A DNA stretch of 64,000 nucleotides from Musa acuminata AAA Group. Its lineage: Eukaryota > Streptophyta > Magnoliopsida > Zingiberales > Musaceae. The DNA lies in NCBI RefSeq assembly GCF_036884655.1, contig NC_088347.1:16083001-16147000 (forward strand), read 5' to 3'. Below the pieces are notes generated by a model. It was not told the DNA's origin and did not search any database. It worked only from the letters and a program-made list of their open reading frames with translations. Shown piece after piece: positions 34,871 through 45,260 of this stretch. Every line of letters starts with the position of its first letter. Within the stretch, counting starts at the first letter, position 1. The position numbers were made by a program, and so were the translations under genes.

Positions 34871-35695
34871 CCACCCATTTTGCACTGAAAGGGTATAAAC
34901 TTACACCGAAATCTTGATCCTTTTCTGTGATTCTTAGAGCTCAAAATTGTTGTAAAGGCCAAAAGTTCTTCTCCCTATGTTCTTCCAAATTCTGAGTTGT
35001 AAAGAGAGGAGAGAAAATTCTGTAAGGGTTGTCTCCTAAGCCTGTCAAAAGGAGTGAAACTGTAAAAGGGTGGTTGGCCTTCGCCTATTGAAGGAAGGCC
35101 TTTAGTTGACGTCGGTGACCTCGTCGGTGGAGGAAGCCAAAAGTGGAGTAGGTCAAGATTGACCGAACCACTCTAAATTTCGATTTGCATTTACTTTAAG
35201 CATCTTATCTTTACTGCAAACCTCCTCAATAGCTTACTGCCTTCTGTGTTTTTACGAACGTGTTTCAAAGTTCAATGCTTTCCGAATCGAGGTTTAAGAT
35301 GCAAATCAATTTTATCGTATGAACTTCGTATTTCAGTTTGCGCTTACGTTCTGATTTCCATTATAACTGCAAACTGACTTTATATCTTTGCTTTAACTAC
35401 ATCTCACCTTATCTCAAGTTAAAGTGGTTTAAGAATCAGCTTTTATACCGAAATCGCTTTTATCGTACAAACGTCGTATTTCAGTTTGCGCTTATATTCT
35501 GATTTCCATCATAACTGCGAAGTGCGTTCATATCTTTGCTGCATCTCTCCTAGTCAAAAGTTGAAGTGATTTACGAATCAACTTTCTTACCAAAATCACT
35601 TCTATCAAACGAAAGCAGTTTTCGATTTTAATCGCAGAAGGTTTTCCGCTGCACTAATTTATCCCCCCCCTCTTAGTGCTCTTGATCCTAACAAT

Positions 35696-35707
35696 TGGTA
35701 TCAGAGC
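35696..35707 (+). other. C primer-binding site
   Basis: TGGTATCAGAGC, perfect initiator tRNA-Met PBS, two bases after the LTR end. Confidence 0.93.
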
Positions 35708-35743
35708 AGGGTTAACTCTCTAACAGATTAAAACCCAAGAGAG

Positions 35744-36795
35744 ATGGCATACGCCGGAAACCAAGAGGGCCATTCTATTACACGTCCACCCATGTTTAGT
35801 GGGATGGACTACACCTATTGGAAGACCCGAATGAGGATCTTTCTTATTTCTATGGATTTTGAACTTTGGAATCTTGTCGAAAATGGATTTTCGAAGCCTT
35901 CTCTTCCAGTGATCGATTGGAATGAATTGGAGAAGAAGGCTTTCGCTCTTAATGCAAAGGCTATGAATGCCTTATTTTGTGCACTTGATAAAAACGAGTT
36001 TAACCGTGTTTCAACTTGTGGAACCGCATTTGATATTTGGCAAACACTCGAAGTGACTCACGAAGGCACAAGTAGAGTGAAAGAGTCAAAAATCAATCTT
36101 CTGTTACATTCTTTCGAACTTTTCCGGATGAAACCGAGTGAAACCATTGGCGACATGTTTACCCGTTTCACGGATGTCGTCAACAGTATAAAAGGACTCG
36201 GAAAAAGTTTTTTGGATTTTGAGCTCGTAAATAAGATTCTAAGATCCCTTCCTAAGAGTTGGGATCCTAAAGTCACTGCTATTCAAGAGGCGAAAGATCT
36301 AAGCAACTTCCCTCTTGAAGAACTAATCGGGTCATTAATGACCTACGAGATGACTTGCAAAGCTCATGAAGAGCAAGAAGACATCCTTCCAAAGAACAGG
36401 AAGGATATGACACTTAAAGCTTTAGAAGGCCACTTGAGAGAAAACTCAAGTGATGAGGACTATGATGATGACTTGGCACTTCTAACAAGAAAATTTAAAA
36501 AATTCATTAAAAGAAACAAGTTTAAGAATGACGCAAAAAATAAACTTGAACCCAAGAAGGACCAAGTTATTTGCTATGAATGCAAAAAGTCGGGACACTA
36601 CAAGAGTGATTGTCCCCAAGCCAAAAAGAGAACATCAAAGAAGAAGGCGCTCAAAGAAACGTGGGATGACTCGAGAGCGTCCGAAGAAGAGGAGTCCAAC
36701 ACCGAGCAAGTTGCTCACTACGCCTTAATGGCCATCGGAGAGGAGGTAACAAATTTAATAGATGCAGATTTATCATTTGATGAATTATTAAATGC
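35744..36795 (+). CDS. gag: C gag, N-terminal part (open, cut by element G)
   Basis: About 350 codons open from MAYAGNQEGHSITRPP; this ATG is the first after the PBS. It has the copia gag opening (DYTYWKTRMRIFLISMDF), the UBN2-like domain over about residues 60-190 (FNRVSTCGTAFDIWQTLEV, SETIGDMFTRFTDVVNS, ILRSLPKSWDPKV), an acidic segment (ENSSDEDYDDD) and CCHC knuckle 1 (CYECKKSGHYKSDC, residues 277-290). The open frame runs on into the LTR of G and stops at 36838. Gag resumes at about 40113. Confidence 0.88.
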
Positions 36796-37240
36796 TGATA
36801 AGACCCTAAAGTCTTATCGTGGCTCTGATACCAAATGATAAGACCCTAAAGGTCTTATCGTCGCTCTGATACCAAATGTAAGACCCTAAAGTCTTATCGT
36901 CGAAGAAATGGGAGAAATGAGGATGATAATGATCACTTCGAGGGGATCGGCCTCCTTGATCGCTACGAGGGGATCGGCCCTCCTTGATCGCTTCGAGGGG
37001 ATCGGCCTCCTAGGGTTTGTCAAAAGATAGAATAGTATTTTTCATAGATTATTGAAAGAAGCAGTTACATCCCTATTTATAGAGTTCCACCCAGAGTCCA
37101 TCAGGACTTGAACTCTAATAATAAATAAATATTAAATAAACCTCTACTTGACTCTAATTGAACCAAACCGACTCAATAAACAATTGGACTAAACAGACTC
37201 AACAAACATTATTCAAAAGCTTAGAAAAAGGGTCCTAACA
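36796..37240 (-). repeat. G 3' LTR with repeated ends
   Basis: As read on plus it begins with TGATAAGACCCTAAAG at 36796, followed by GGCTCTGATACCAAA (a PBS in reverse). A second unit starts at 36836 and a third, TGTAAGACCC, near 36876. Then come three GAGGGGATCGGCC repeats and an AT-rich part, ending CCTAACA at 37240. A TATA-like CTATAAATAG is encoded near 37073-37082 on the minus strand. Confidence 0.8.
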
Positions 37241-37325
37241 GTTCCTCCCTCTTTAAATCAGCCTTGTCCTCAAGGCTAAGCAGCATCAATCATAGGGAGC
37301 TTCTCTTCGGCACTTTAGCCATAGA

Positions 37326-38399
37326 CTATCTGCAACGCATCACAACCCGTTGATCAAGAAAGTATAGTCTCCACTTTTTGATAGTGTAAGCAACAGGTTG
37401 ATTTTTCAGTGTAGTAATCGTTGCATGAAACTTCTGGCCCTGTATAATCAATTTTATCTTTGAATCTTTGCTATTACAAGTGAAAATCCGTCCATCAATG
37501 ATCTTTACTTTGAATCTGTCACAGTCTTCAATGTGATGGGCCAATCGGTCAACAGTCTCACTGTCCATAGAATTGTTAGTGCTACCAGTATCAATCAAAA
37601 CTATAACAGGCTGATGTTCTAGAGTTTCGCCAACTTCCATAGTTTGCGGGTTAGAGTAGTCGGCTAATGCATGCATTGTATGTATGGTAGGTCCAACCTC
37701 TGCATTAGAATTTATATCTTCATGATCGGAGTCTGCATTCTTAGCTTTCGGTTCCTCTCTAATTGGTTCAATCATCAGAAGTTGCCCTTGTTTACATTGA
37801 TGCTCCATACTCCATTTTTCATCATAATACAAACTCTTTGCTAATCTTTCATTGAGTTCTTCTTGGGTTAGTCTTCGGGTGTCAAGGCTTTGGTTGGGAA
37901 TAGATGGGGCTAGTGGCTTACTAATCATCTGGTTATTGTCACTTCTATTTCCATGATTTTCCCTTTTGATTTTTTTCTCATGTAGATGTGCGAATGAGAT
38001 CGCAGCTATCATAGTGCGGGGTTGACGAGCCTTAACTTCACACCGAATCTCTGGAATAAGACCTTCAATAAATGTATCCAGAAGTTGTTCTGACCAATCT
38101 CTAGCTTGATTTGATAATCTTTCAAACCTACTTTGATATTCCAACACTGTAGAAGTCTGACAAATTTTTGAGAGCTGTCCATCCACCTTCATGTCTGAGT
38201 AGATTGTGTCACAATCTTGGGGCACTTTTCTAGTATTTCCAGATCTATGCAATGTAGAACTTGAGCTCCCACCTTGTTGAAATTTACTAAGGCTCCCCAG
38301 TAAGTCCTTTTTGAAATCATTAAGTACTTCTTGTAACCGGTTCTCAATTCTGATTTACAATGCTTCCATTTGTGCTTTCATCGAGTTATCAGTGGCCAT
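37326..38399 (-). pseudogene. gag-pro: G gag-protease
   Basis: The start chosen is the ATG at 38399 (MATDNSMKAQMEAL); a TAA at 38355-38357 interrupts codon 15 and the frame is then open for more than 300 codons. Signatures: FERLSNQARDWSEQLLDTFI, GLIPEIRCEVKARQPRTM, FAHLHEKKIKRE (gag), then LTQEELNERLAKSLYYDEKW with a decayed zinc knuckle (Cys to Tyr), ALADYSNPQTMEVGE and the protease site [10 protein letters not shown]. Retrotrans_gag plus RVP fusion, as in gypsy elements. RT would follow below 37326 but is missing. Confidence 0.83.
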
Positions 38400-39842
38400 T
38401 GCGTAAGACTGTGAATTTGTAATCTCAACTCCTGTTTTTGGTGTCGGTTAAGAGCATCAACATTGTCGATGCGAAGTTGCCGAGGAGGTGGACGCCAAAG
38501 ATAGTGCTGCGGTCGCTGCGTTGGAGGAAGAGTAGCTGCCTTGTTTTTATCGCTGCGTGAGGTGAGAGCGCCAGGGTTGGAAGGTGATTGCGTTGATGTG
38601 GCTGTAGCTGCTGCGACCCAAGGGGCGATCGCCGAGCAACGGGGTTGAGGCTGCGGTGATAGCAACCTGTGGTTGTGCCAGAATATGCTAAGCAAAGGGG
38701 AGGCGGCGTTTATGCGGCCGAGGTTGAGAAGAGGAATCAATGTTGCATGCGCTGCTGGGGTTGAGGCAAGGCAGCGTACTTGCTGCTGTTGCTGCGTTCG
38801 CTGTTGGAGGGCGACTGCTGCAAAATGAGGGGTTGGTCGTTGGCCGGGAGCGACGACGGTGGTTACAATCGACTGCTACGGCAGCAGAGGGTGCCACTGT
38901 TTTTGTTGCTGCGTGGTGGTTCTATTTTTGTCGCACCACCGAAGGAGTTGGCCGGAAGGATCACGAGCGGTTGAGGAGAAGGCTGCGGTGGCTGGCAGCA
39001 CCGGTAGTCACTGGCCGGAGCGCAGCGTTGGCGGTGGAGAAAAAGGCAGCGAACGTCGTCGCTGGTCGGGAAGTTACGATGCTGGAGATGAGAAACAGGG
39101 TGCTCTGTTTCTATCGCACCACAGCCGGAGCCGCTGGCGATGCTGGCAACAGCGGCGCGGCGGTGATTGGGCGGCCGAGAAGCAGCGGCAGCGGTGGAGA
39201 AGGAGGAGTCGGCGGTGTCACGGTTGGGAACAAGGGCAACCGGTGAGTTGCCCTGTTTCTGGCACTACGGATGCAGAGCAAGGAGGATCGGCTGCTGGGA
39301 GGCGTGCGGCGGTCGTCGCACGGTGGCCTGCAGCAGTGATGGGTCGGTTGGTCGGCGACAGCGCTGGAGGGGAAGAGGAGTGTTGGAGGCGGCGCGGCTG
39401 GTGGAGGCACGGCTGATATCGACGAGGGACTGCGGCAATAGAGGAACTCTGTTTCTGCAACCGTTGCAATGAGGGGCTGCGGCAACAGGCGGCTGCGGCT
39501 GCGACCCAAGGGGCGGTCACGGCTAGGGTTCCGGTGGAGAGGCAGCGATGGTGGCGCGGCTGGGAGCAGCGTCACCAACGATCGCCGAGGAGAAGAGTCG
39601 AGCTGCTGCGCTGCGACGCAAGGGGAGGCGGGCGGCGGTAGTAGGGCTGGGATGGACGCTGGCAGCGTCGTCTCCTGGCCGGGGTACAGCGGCGGTGGTG
39701 GTCGCCGGCCGGGAAGCGGGGCGATGGTGGACGCTGGCCGGAGAGCAGCGACGGCCGGCAGGTGGGCTGGCCGGACGCAGGGGAAGCAGGGGTGCGTGGC
39801 TGTGGTTGCTGCTTCTTTTCTCTCTTTCTTTCTTTCCTTTTT

Positions 39843-39875
<33 letters not shown>

Positions 39876-39930
39876 GTATCTTTTTTATTTTTTTTATAGT
39901 TTCGTTGCAACGAGAACGTGAAGGATCGCT
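38400..39930 (-). other. G leader: GC-rich, low-complexity
   Basis: About 1.5 kb between PBS and gag, strongly GC-rich with many GCGGCGG, GGCTGCGGC and GTTGCTGC runs. Every frame gives Arg/Ala/Gly/Ser-rich low-complexity peptides with no recognised domain. A CTTT microsatellite (39821-39875) lies at the PBS end. The base composition is unlike the AT-rich gag below it. Confidence 0.55.
39821..39875 (+). repeat. CTTT microsatellite
   Basis: A run of CTTT repeats, interrupted once by CCTTTTTT, in the G leader next to the PBS. Confidence 0.9.
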
Positions 39931-40112
39931 GCTCTGATACCAAATGATAAGACCCTAAAATCTTATCGTGGCTCTGATACCAAATAATAAGACCTAAATG
40001 GGAGAAATGAGGATGATAATGATCACTTCAAGGGGATCGGCCTGCTTGATCGCTTCGAGGGGATCGGCCCTCCTTGATCGCTTTGAGGGGATCGGCCTCC
40101 TTGGGTTTGTCA
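39931..40112 (-). repeat. G PBS and truncated 5' LTR
   Basis: PBS at 39931-39942 (minus TGGTATCAGAGC). The LTR starts at 39945 with TGATAAGACCC; a second LTR-end/PBS unit follows (GGCTCTGATACCAAA near 39970-39984), then three GAGGGGATCGGCC repeats. The LTR stops at GGTTTGTCA (about 40112), where C gag resumes; the 3' LTR continues another 220 bp past the same point. Confidence 0.8.
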
Positions 40113-40591
40113 AGATTATTAGTAGAAAATACAAATTGCTAAAAAAGGAGCATGATAGTCTTACTTGTAATATTGATAAGCTAAAAACTGAATATCATGA
40201 TAGTTTAAGTTCATGCATAAAATGTCATGATCTAGAAACTCTCCAAAAAGGAAACTTGCTACTTAATGACAACTTGAAGAAATTCGAAGTTGGTAGCAAG
40301 TCATTGAACATGATCCTTACAAACAAGGGTCATGTTCCCAAAAGAAGTGGAATTGGATTTGTGAGAAGTCTTCACCAAAATCCAACCACCTTCATAAAAG
40401 GCCCCATCTTACATGTTCGACATCAAAGCAAATGCAACTTTTGTTGCAAATTTGGACACAAAACGCATTATTGTCCATTCAAGAAAATTAGTCCAAACAA
40501 ATTAATTTGGGTTCCTAAAGGAACCATAATAAATTCTATGCAACATGATAAACAATGTAGATCTATTTTTGAGGCACTCAAAAGTAAATGA
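40113..40591 (+). pseudogene. gag: C gag, C-terminal part
   Basis: Reading IISRKYKLLKKEHDSLTC, CHDLETLQKGNLLLND, GSKSLNMILTNKGHV and CCHC knuckle 2 (CNFCCKFGHKTHYC, 40433-40474) to a TGA at 40589-40591. S1 has the same region at 2527-3000. The open frame starting at 39998 is partly G LTR; the native part begins at about 40113. The downstream protease is in the same frame, so TGA and a later TAG are nonsense mutations. Confidence 0.85.
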
Positions 40592-41014
40592 GTTCCTAAA
40601 AATCATCCTTTCTTATAGAAACCTATACCATCGCAAGCTAGGAGCAAGAGATGGTACCTTGATAGTGGATGCTCAAGGCATATGACCGGAGATCCATCTC
40701 AATTCTCTAAGCTCACTAGCATAGACGAAGGCTATGTCACCTTCGGAGACAGCAATGGTAAAATCATTGGCAAAAGAACCATAGATAACAAATCCAACTT
40801 CTTTATTGAAGATGTTTTGTTAGTTAATGGTTTAAAACATAACCTCTTGAGCATTAGTCAACTATGTGATAAAAGATACATTATCAGATTCGAATCTAAT
40901 GCTTGCATCATTGAAAAACCACACAAAAACATGTCTATGATTGCATTAAAACAAAATAACGTATACACTATTGACATCAATGATTTGTGTAATGAAATGT
41001 GTTTTTCGGTTTGA
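40592..41014 (+). pseudogene. pol (PR): C aspartic protease
   Basis: In phase with gag: after a TAG near 40616 the reading gives SRKRWYLDSGCSRHMTGD-like sequence with the active site DSG at 40661-40669, then FGDSNGKIIGKRTI, VLLVNGLKHNLLSISQLCDK. The open part from ATG at 40682 lacks DSG, so translation from that ATG would not give an active protease. Confidence 0.85.
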
Positions 41015-41552
41015 ATGAGGATGCTTGGCTATGGCATAGAAGATTAGGTCATGTTAGCATGAAACTAATCACTCAAATATCATCTAAAGAACTTGTAAGA
41101 GGAATTCCTCATATCAAGTTCATCAAAGATAATGTATGTGATGCTTGCCAATTAGGTAAACAAATTAAGGGTAGTTTCAAATCTAAGAATTAAATAAGCA
41201 CCTCTGGGCCCTTACAATTGATCCATATGGACTTGTTCGGACCAATCTCTACATCAAGTCTAGGAGGTAGCAAATACGCCTTCGTCATTGTGGATGACTA
41301 TAGCATATATACATGGACTTACTTCTTAAAACAGAAAAATGAATGCTTTAGATACTTTACCAAGTTTTGTAAACTTGTTCAGAATGAGAAGGGATCTATG
41401 ATTTCGTCAATTAGAAGTGATCACGGTGGAGAATTTCAAAACCATGATTTCTAAGAATTTTGTGAACTCAATGGATACAACCATAATTTCTCTACTCCAA
41501 GAAATCCTCAACAACATGGAGTAGTAGAAACAAAAAATTGAAATTTACAAGA
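40999..41552 (+). pseudogene. pol (INT): C integrase, N-terminal and core part
   Basis: HHCC finger (LWHRRLGHVSMK, CDACQLGK) at 41024-41160, then a TAA, then the rve core in 41218-41454: HMDLFGP (Asp), ISSIRSDHGGEF (Asp) and a TAA at 41452-41454. The catalytic Glu lies in the following reading GVVETKN near 41520-41535. At least four stops; otherwise the residues match SIRE integrase. Confidence 0.85.
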
Positions 41553-41553
41553 A

Positions 41554-42588
41554 ATGGCAAGAACCATGTTAAATGAACATAGCCTACCCAAATATTTTTG
41601 GGCCGAAGCCGTAAACACCGCATGCTATATTTTGAATAGAGTTCGGGTAAGACCCTTACTCACCAAAACTCCTTATGAGTTATGGAACAACAAAAAACCC
41701 AATGTTTCATATTTTAAAGTCTTTGGGTGTAAGTGTTTTATCTTGAATGAAAAGGATAACTTAGGAAAATTTGATGCTAAATCCGATGAAGGAATCTTTC
41801 TTGACTATTCTTCGGTTTCTAAAGCTTTTCGTATCTTCAATAAAAGAACCTTAATTATTGAAGAATCCATTCATGTTGTTTTCAATGAGATTTCCGAAAT
41901 CAGGAAAACCGATTTTGATGATGATGTTAATTTTGATTCCTTAAATTTAAATGAAACCCCATCTCCAACTAGCAACTTGGATGCATCCACTTCTGAAACA
42001 TCCTTACCCAAGGATTGGAAGTATGTAGATGCTCATCCCAAGGAGCTAATCTTAGGAGACACATCAAAGGGGGTTCAAACACGATCTTCTCTAAAAAATT
42101 TTTGTGTGAACGCCGCTTTTCTCTCCCAAATTGAACCCAAATGTATTGACGAAGCCATGAAAGATGATTCATGGATTATCGCAATGCAAGATGAATTGAA
42201 TCAATTTGAGAGAAATAAGGTGTGGAAGCTTGTTCCTAGGCCAAATGACTATTTAGTTATTGGTACTAAATGGGTCTTTAGAAACAAGCAAGATGAAAAT
42301 GGTATCGTGGTTAGAAATAAGGCTAGATTAGTGGCCAAAGGTTTCAACCAAGAAGAAGGTATCGATTACGAAGAAACCTTCGCTCCTATGGCTCGATTGG
42401 AAGCCATAAGGATGCTCCTTGCCTATGCTAGTAGTAATAATTTTAAGTTGTTTCAAATGGATGTTAAAAGCGCTTTTCTTAATGGCTTTATTTCCGAAGA
42501 AGTCTATGTTGAACAACCTCCTGGATTTGAAAATAATAGCCTCCCTAATCATGTGTTTAGATTAACTAAAAAGCTCTATATGGTTTAA
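41554..42588 (+). pseudogene. pol (INT-RT): C integrase C-terminus and RT N-terminal half
   Basis: A 344-codon open stretch: [36 protein letters not shown] (integrase C-terminus), a Ser/Thr-rich linker, [19 protein letters not shown], then [57 protein letters not shown]. It ends in a frameshift at about 42575 (KKLYMV in place of [13 protein letters not shown]). Confidence 0.88.
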
Positions 42589-43667
42589 AACAAGCCCCAA
42601 GGGCTTGGTACGAGAGACTTAGTTCTTTTCTTATTGAAAATAATTTCACAAAAGGCAAGGTTGATACTACATTATTCATCAAGAATTTTGAAAATAATTT
42701 TCTCATTGTTCAGATTTATTTTGATGATATTATCTTTGGTTCCACGAATGAATCTCTTTGTGAATCGTTTGCTAAAACTATGAGTCTTGAATTCGAAATG
42801 AGTTTAATGGGAGAATTAACATTATTCTTAGGCTTACAAATCAAACAACTAAGCAATGACATCTTTATTAGTCAAACTAAATATGCTATGAATTTATTAA
42901 AAAAGTTTAATATGAATAACTTAAAGGCTATTAACACTCCTATGAGCACCTCCACTAAGTTAGAAATTGATGAAAGTGGAGAAAGCTTCGATCAAAAAAC
43001 TTATAGGGGTATGATAGGAAGTTTACTTTACCTCACTGCAACCAGACCAGACATCATGTTCAGTATAGGACTTTGTGCTAGATTTCAATCAAACCCTAAG
43101 ATATCTCATCTCAAAGCAATTAAAAGAATACTTAGATATCTTAATAGTACCACAAATCTAGGATTATGGTACCCAAAATCAGAGAATCTTGAGTTAATTG
43201 CTTATGCTGATGTGGACTTTGCTGGCTGTAGACTAGATAGAAAAAGCACATCAGGATCATGTCAATTTTTAGGACATGCCCTTGTTTCCTGGTCATCTAA
43301 GAAACAAAACTCGGTTGCACTATCAACAACCGAAGCTGAATATATTGCAGCAAGTGCATGCTGTGCACAAGTTGTATGGATGAAAAACACCTTAGAAGAT
43401 TACAAAGTTCATCTTAAAAATATTCCCATTAAATGTGATAACACAAGTGCAATATGCTTAACCAAGAATCCTATACAACACTCAAGAACAAAACATATTG
43501 ATATTAGACATCACTTTATACGAGATCATGTTACTAATCATGACGTAACCATAGAGTTCATTGATACTAAACATCAACTAGCTGATATTTTTACAAAACC
43601 TCTGAGTGAAGAGCAATTTGATTTCATAAGAAGAGAATTAGGAATGTTGATGTGTCCGAATACATAA
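42575..43667 (+). pseudogene. pol (RT-RH): C RT C-terminal half and RNase H
   Basis: After the shift the frame is open to 43667. RT catalytic box YFDD at 42717-42728 (family YVDD, one substitution), GELTLFLGLQIKQLSN, then RNase H: AYADVDFAGCRLDRKSTSG (Asp), STTEAEYIAASAC (Glu), IKCDNTSAICL (Asp), HIDIRHHFIRDHV (His), ending ADIFTKPLSEEQFDFIRREL. This is the usual copia C-terminus. RNase H catalytic residues are intact. The ATG at 42780 begins after YFDD and is not a natural start. Confidence 0.9.
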
Positions 43668-44124
43668 ACTAGTTAAAATTATTTTTCGGACTTTATTAAA
43701 TGCTCAAATCACTTGATTGCCATTACATGCCTAAATAACATGTTGGAAATTATGTGTTGAATACAAAAATGTTTTGTCTTCATGATTGTATTTGAAAATC
43801 TATAGCATAGTCTTGTCCGAATACATAAAAGAGTTCATTTCATTTTTCAAATTCGCTTAAAAATTGGAATGCTAAAAATCAAATTTTCTCATACACTCTT
43901 ATGAAAAATATTTTTTTCTGAAATGGATTTGATGAAATGATTCCTGCTTATGAATTCCATCTTGAAATATGGATGATAGTATTTTTACTTGCAAAAAGCT
44001 GTTTCACACACATATCTTGACTCAAAGTAAACTCACAAATAGCTAGTATCACAAATGGCTTTCCTCCTTCATGCAAAAAGGATTATAACAAAAAAAAAAG
44101 AGGAAGAAGTATTCAACGCAATCT
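43668..44124 (+). other. C 3' untranslated region, first part
   Basis: AT-rich non-coding sequence after the pol stop. The last 25 bases (44100-44124) are repeated at 54702-54726, where C resumes. Confidence 0.7.
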
Positions 44125-44593
44125 ACGTATCATGCCTTCCTTTATATGCTTGATAATTTGCTGGTATCACAACTACCATGCTTTTTGTTGATGACAAAGG
44201 GGGAGAAATATATGAATTGATGCTATAAACACTAATGCTATGATTATGCCATGCTTGCATCACCAAGAGATATATGAACAGATGCCATGCATTAATTTTC
44301 ATTATGCCTTGAGTTGATATCTTACCATGTGAAGAAATGCAATACTTGCTAAAATATTTGAAATGTGTACATCATGTAATGATATCAACTCAAGGCATAA
44401 TGTAAATTAATGCATGGCATCTGTTCATATATCTCTTGGTGATGCAAGGATGGCATAATCATAGCATTAGTGTTTATAGCATCAATTCATATATTTCTCT
44501 CCCTTTGTCATCAATAAAAAGCATGGTAGTTGTGATACCAGCAAATTATCAAGCATATAAAGGAAGGCATGATACGTAGATTGCGTTGAATAC
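44109..44593. repeat. Large foldback: 213-bp inverted arms, 59-bp loop
   Basis: The left arm 44109-44321 and right arm 44381-44593 are reverse complements with only a few mismatches by eye. The left arm is C 3'-UTR sequence including a PPT-like GACAAAGGGGGAGAAA. Transcription through it would give a long hairpin RNA. It lies exactly at the border of segment D. Confidence 0.9.
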
Positions 44594-45260
44594 CATGCCC
44601 TCCTTCTATCGCCAAAATGATACGGGAAACAACTGTATGCCGTGGCCTTGGGATCGTCGCGGCTTGGTTCGGGTCTGAATGCAGGGGGATCTCGCACGGC
44701 GTTCCTTGGGGCAGCCGGGGTGGCCGGTTGCAACGGTCCAAGCGGGAAGTAGCGTGGGGGCGAAGCCTCGCCGCGGCGCCTGGAAGGTGCGACCTCGCCT
44801 TCGTTCCTGCACACAGGTCGGGTCGGAAGCTCGGCCCGACCCCTCCGACGATCAAGTCAGATGATGTGGAAAGGAGTTTTTCCCGTGAAGAAGTGTCCTC
44901 CCCCTTCATTTAGAACTCGGGGGTATTTATAGGGTAGTTTAGCATTACTTGATGTGCCTACCTGCGGGAGGCAGGATCATACCTCTGATGGCGTCTGACA
45001 CTGCTATTGACGTTACGTGGAGAACCGAACTATCGCAGGGTATGGGCGAGGGTCGGTCGTCGTCCTCCTCTACCTCGATCAAGCGCCGCGGGGTCAAAAG
45101 TCGTTGATCGAGGCGCCAGGGCATTGCCGCTTCAGCGGGGCTGCCACGTCAGGCCCTCATTAAGGCAGGCCATCTTTTGGCACTTTTGACGTGATGGTAA
45201 CGCGCATGCGTGGGTGGGCTGCCGCCCATTCTCGGGAGGCGAAGGGGCGCTGGCTCCGGT
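44594..45260. other. Segment D, left part: GC-rich, promoter-like
   Basis: GC-rich sequence abruptly different from C. On the minus strand a TATA-like CTATAAATACC lies at 44932-44942, followed by CCGAGTTCTAAATG, resembling a gypsy LTR promoter or U3/R border. No gene is recognised; open frames on both strands are low-complexity. It is continuous with 52970 once element E is removed. Confidence 0.5.

Larger units (their letters stand above)
33937..35693 (+). repeat. C 5' LTR
   Basis: 1757 bp, TGTTGAATCTCAG to TGATCCTAACA. A TATA box (CTATAAATACC) is at 34860-34870. It contains the 63-bp minisatellite at 34490-34805 and a pyrimidine-rich end (CCCCCCCCTCTTAGTGCTC). Confidence 0.92.
36796..40112 (-). 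mobile_element. G: Ty3/gypsy element in C gag, minus strand
   Basis: The low-side LTR (3') is 36796-37240; the high-side LTR (5') is a truncated 39945-40112. PBS 39931-39942, PPT 37241-37254, gag-protease 37326-38399, long GC-rich leader 38400-39930. RT, RNase H and INT are absent, so it is non-autonomous. No TSD is visible because the 5' LTR is cut at about 40112. Gag and protease resemble X1/X2 but are clearly a different family, with other LTRs. Confidence 0.82.

Noticed and set aside
38740..39943. Several 100-200 residue open frames in the G leader
   Set aside because: Same reason: GC-rich repeats, no domain, frames on both strands.
42780..43667. Independent gene starting at the ATG at 42780
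   Set aside because: It is the C-terminal part of pol after a frameshift; the ATG lies inside RT, after the YFDD box.
44482..45189. Open frames in the GC-rich left part of D
   Set aside because: No recognisable domain; the longest overlaps the foldback arm and an LTR-like promoter.
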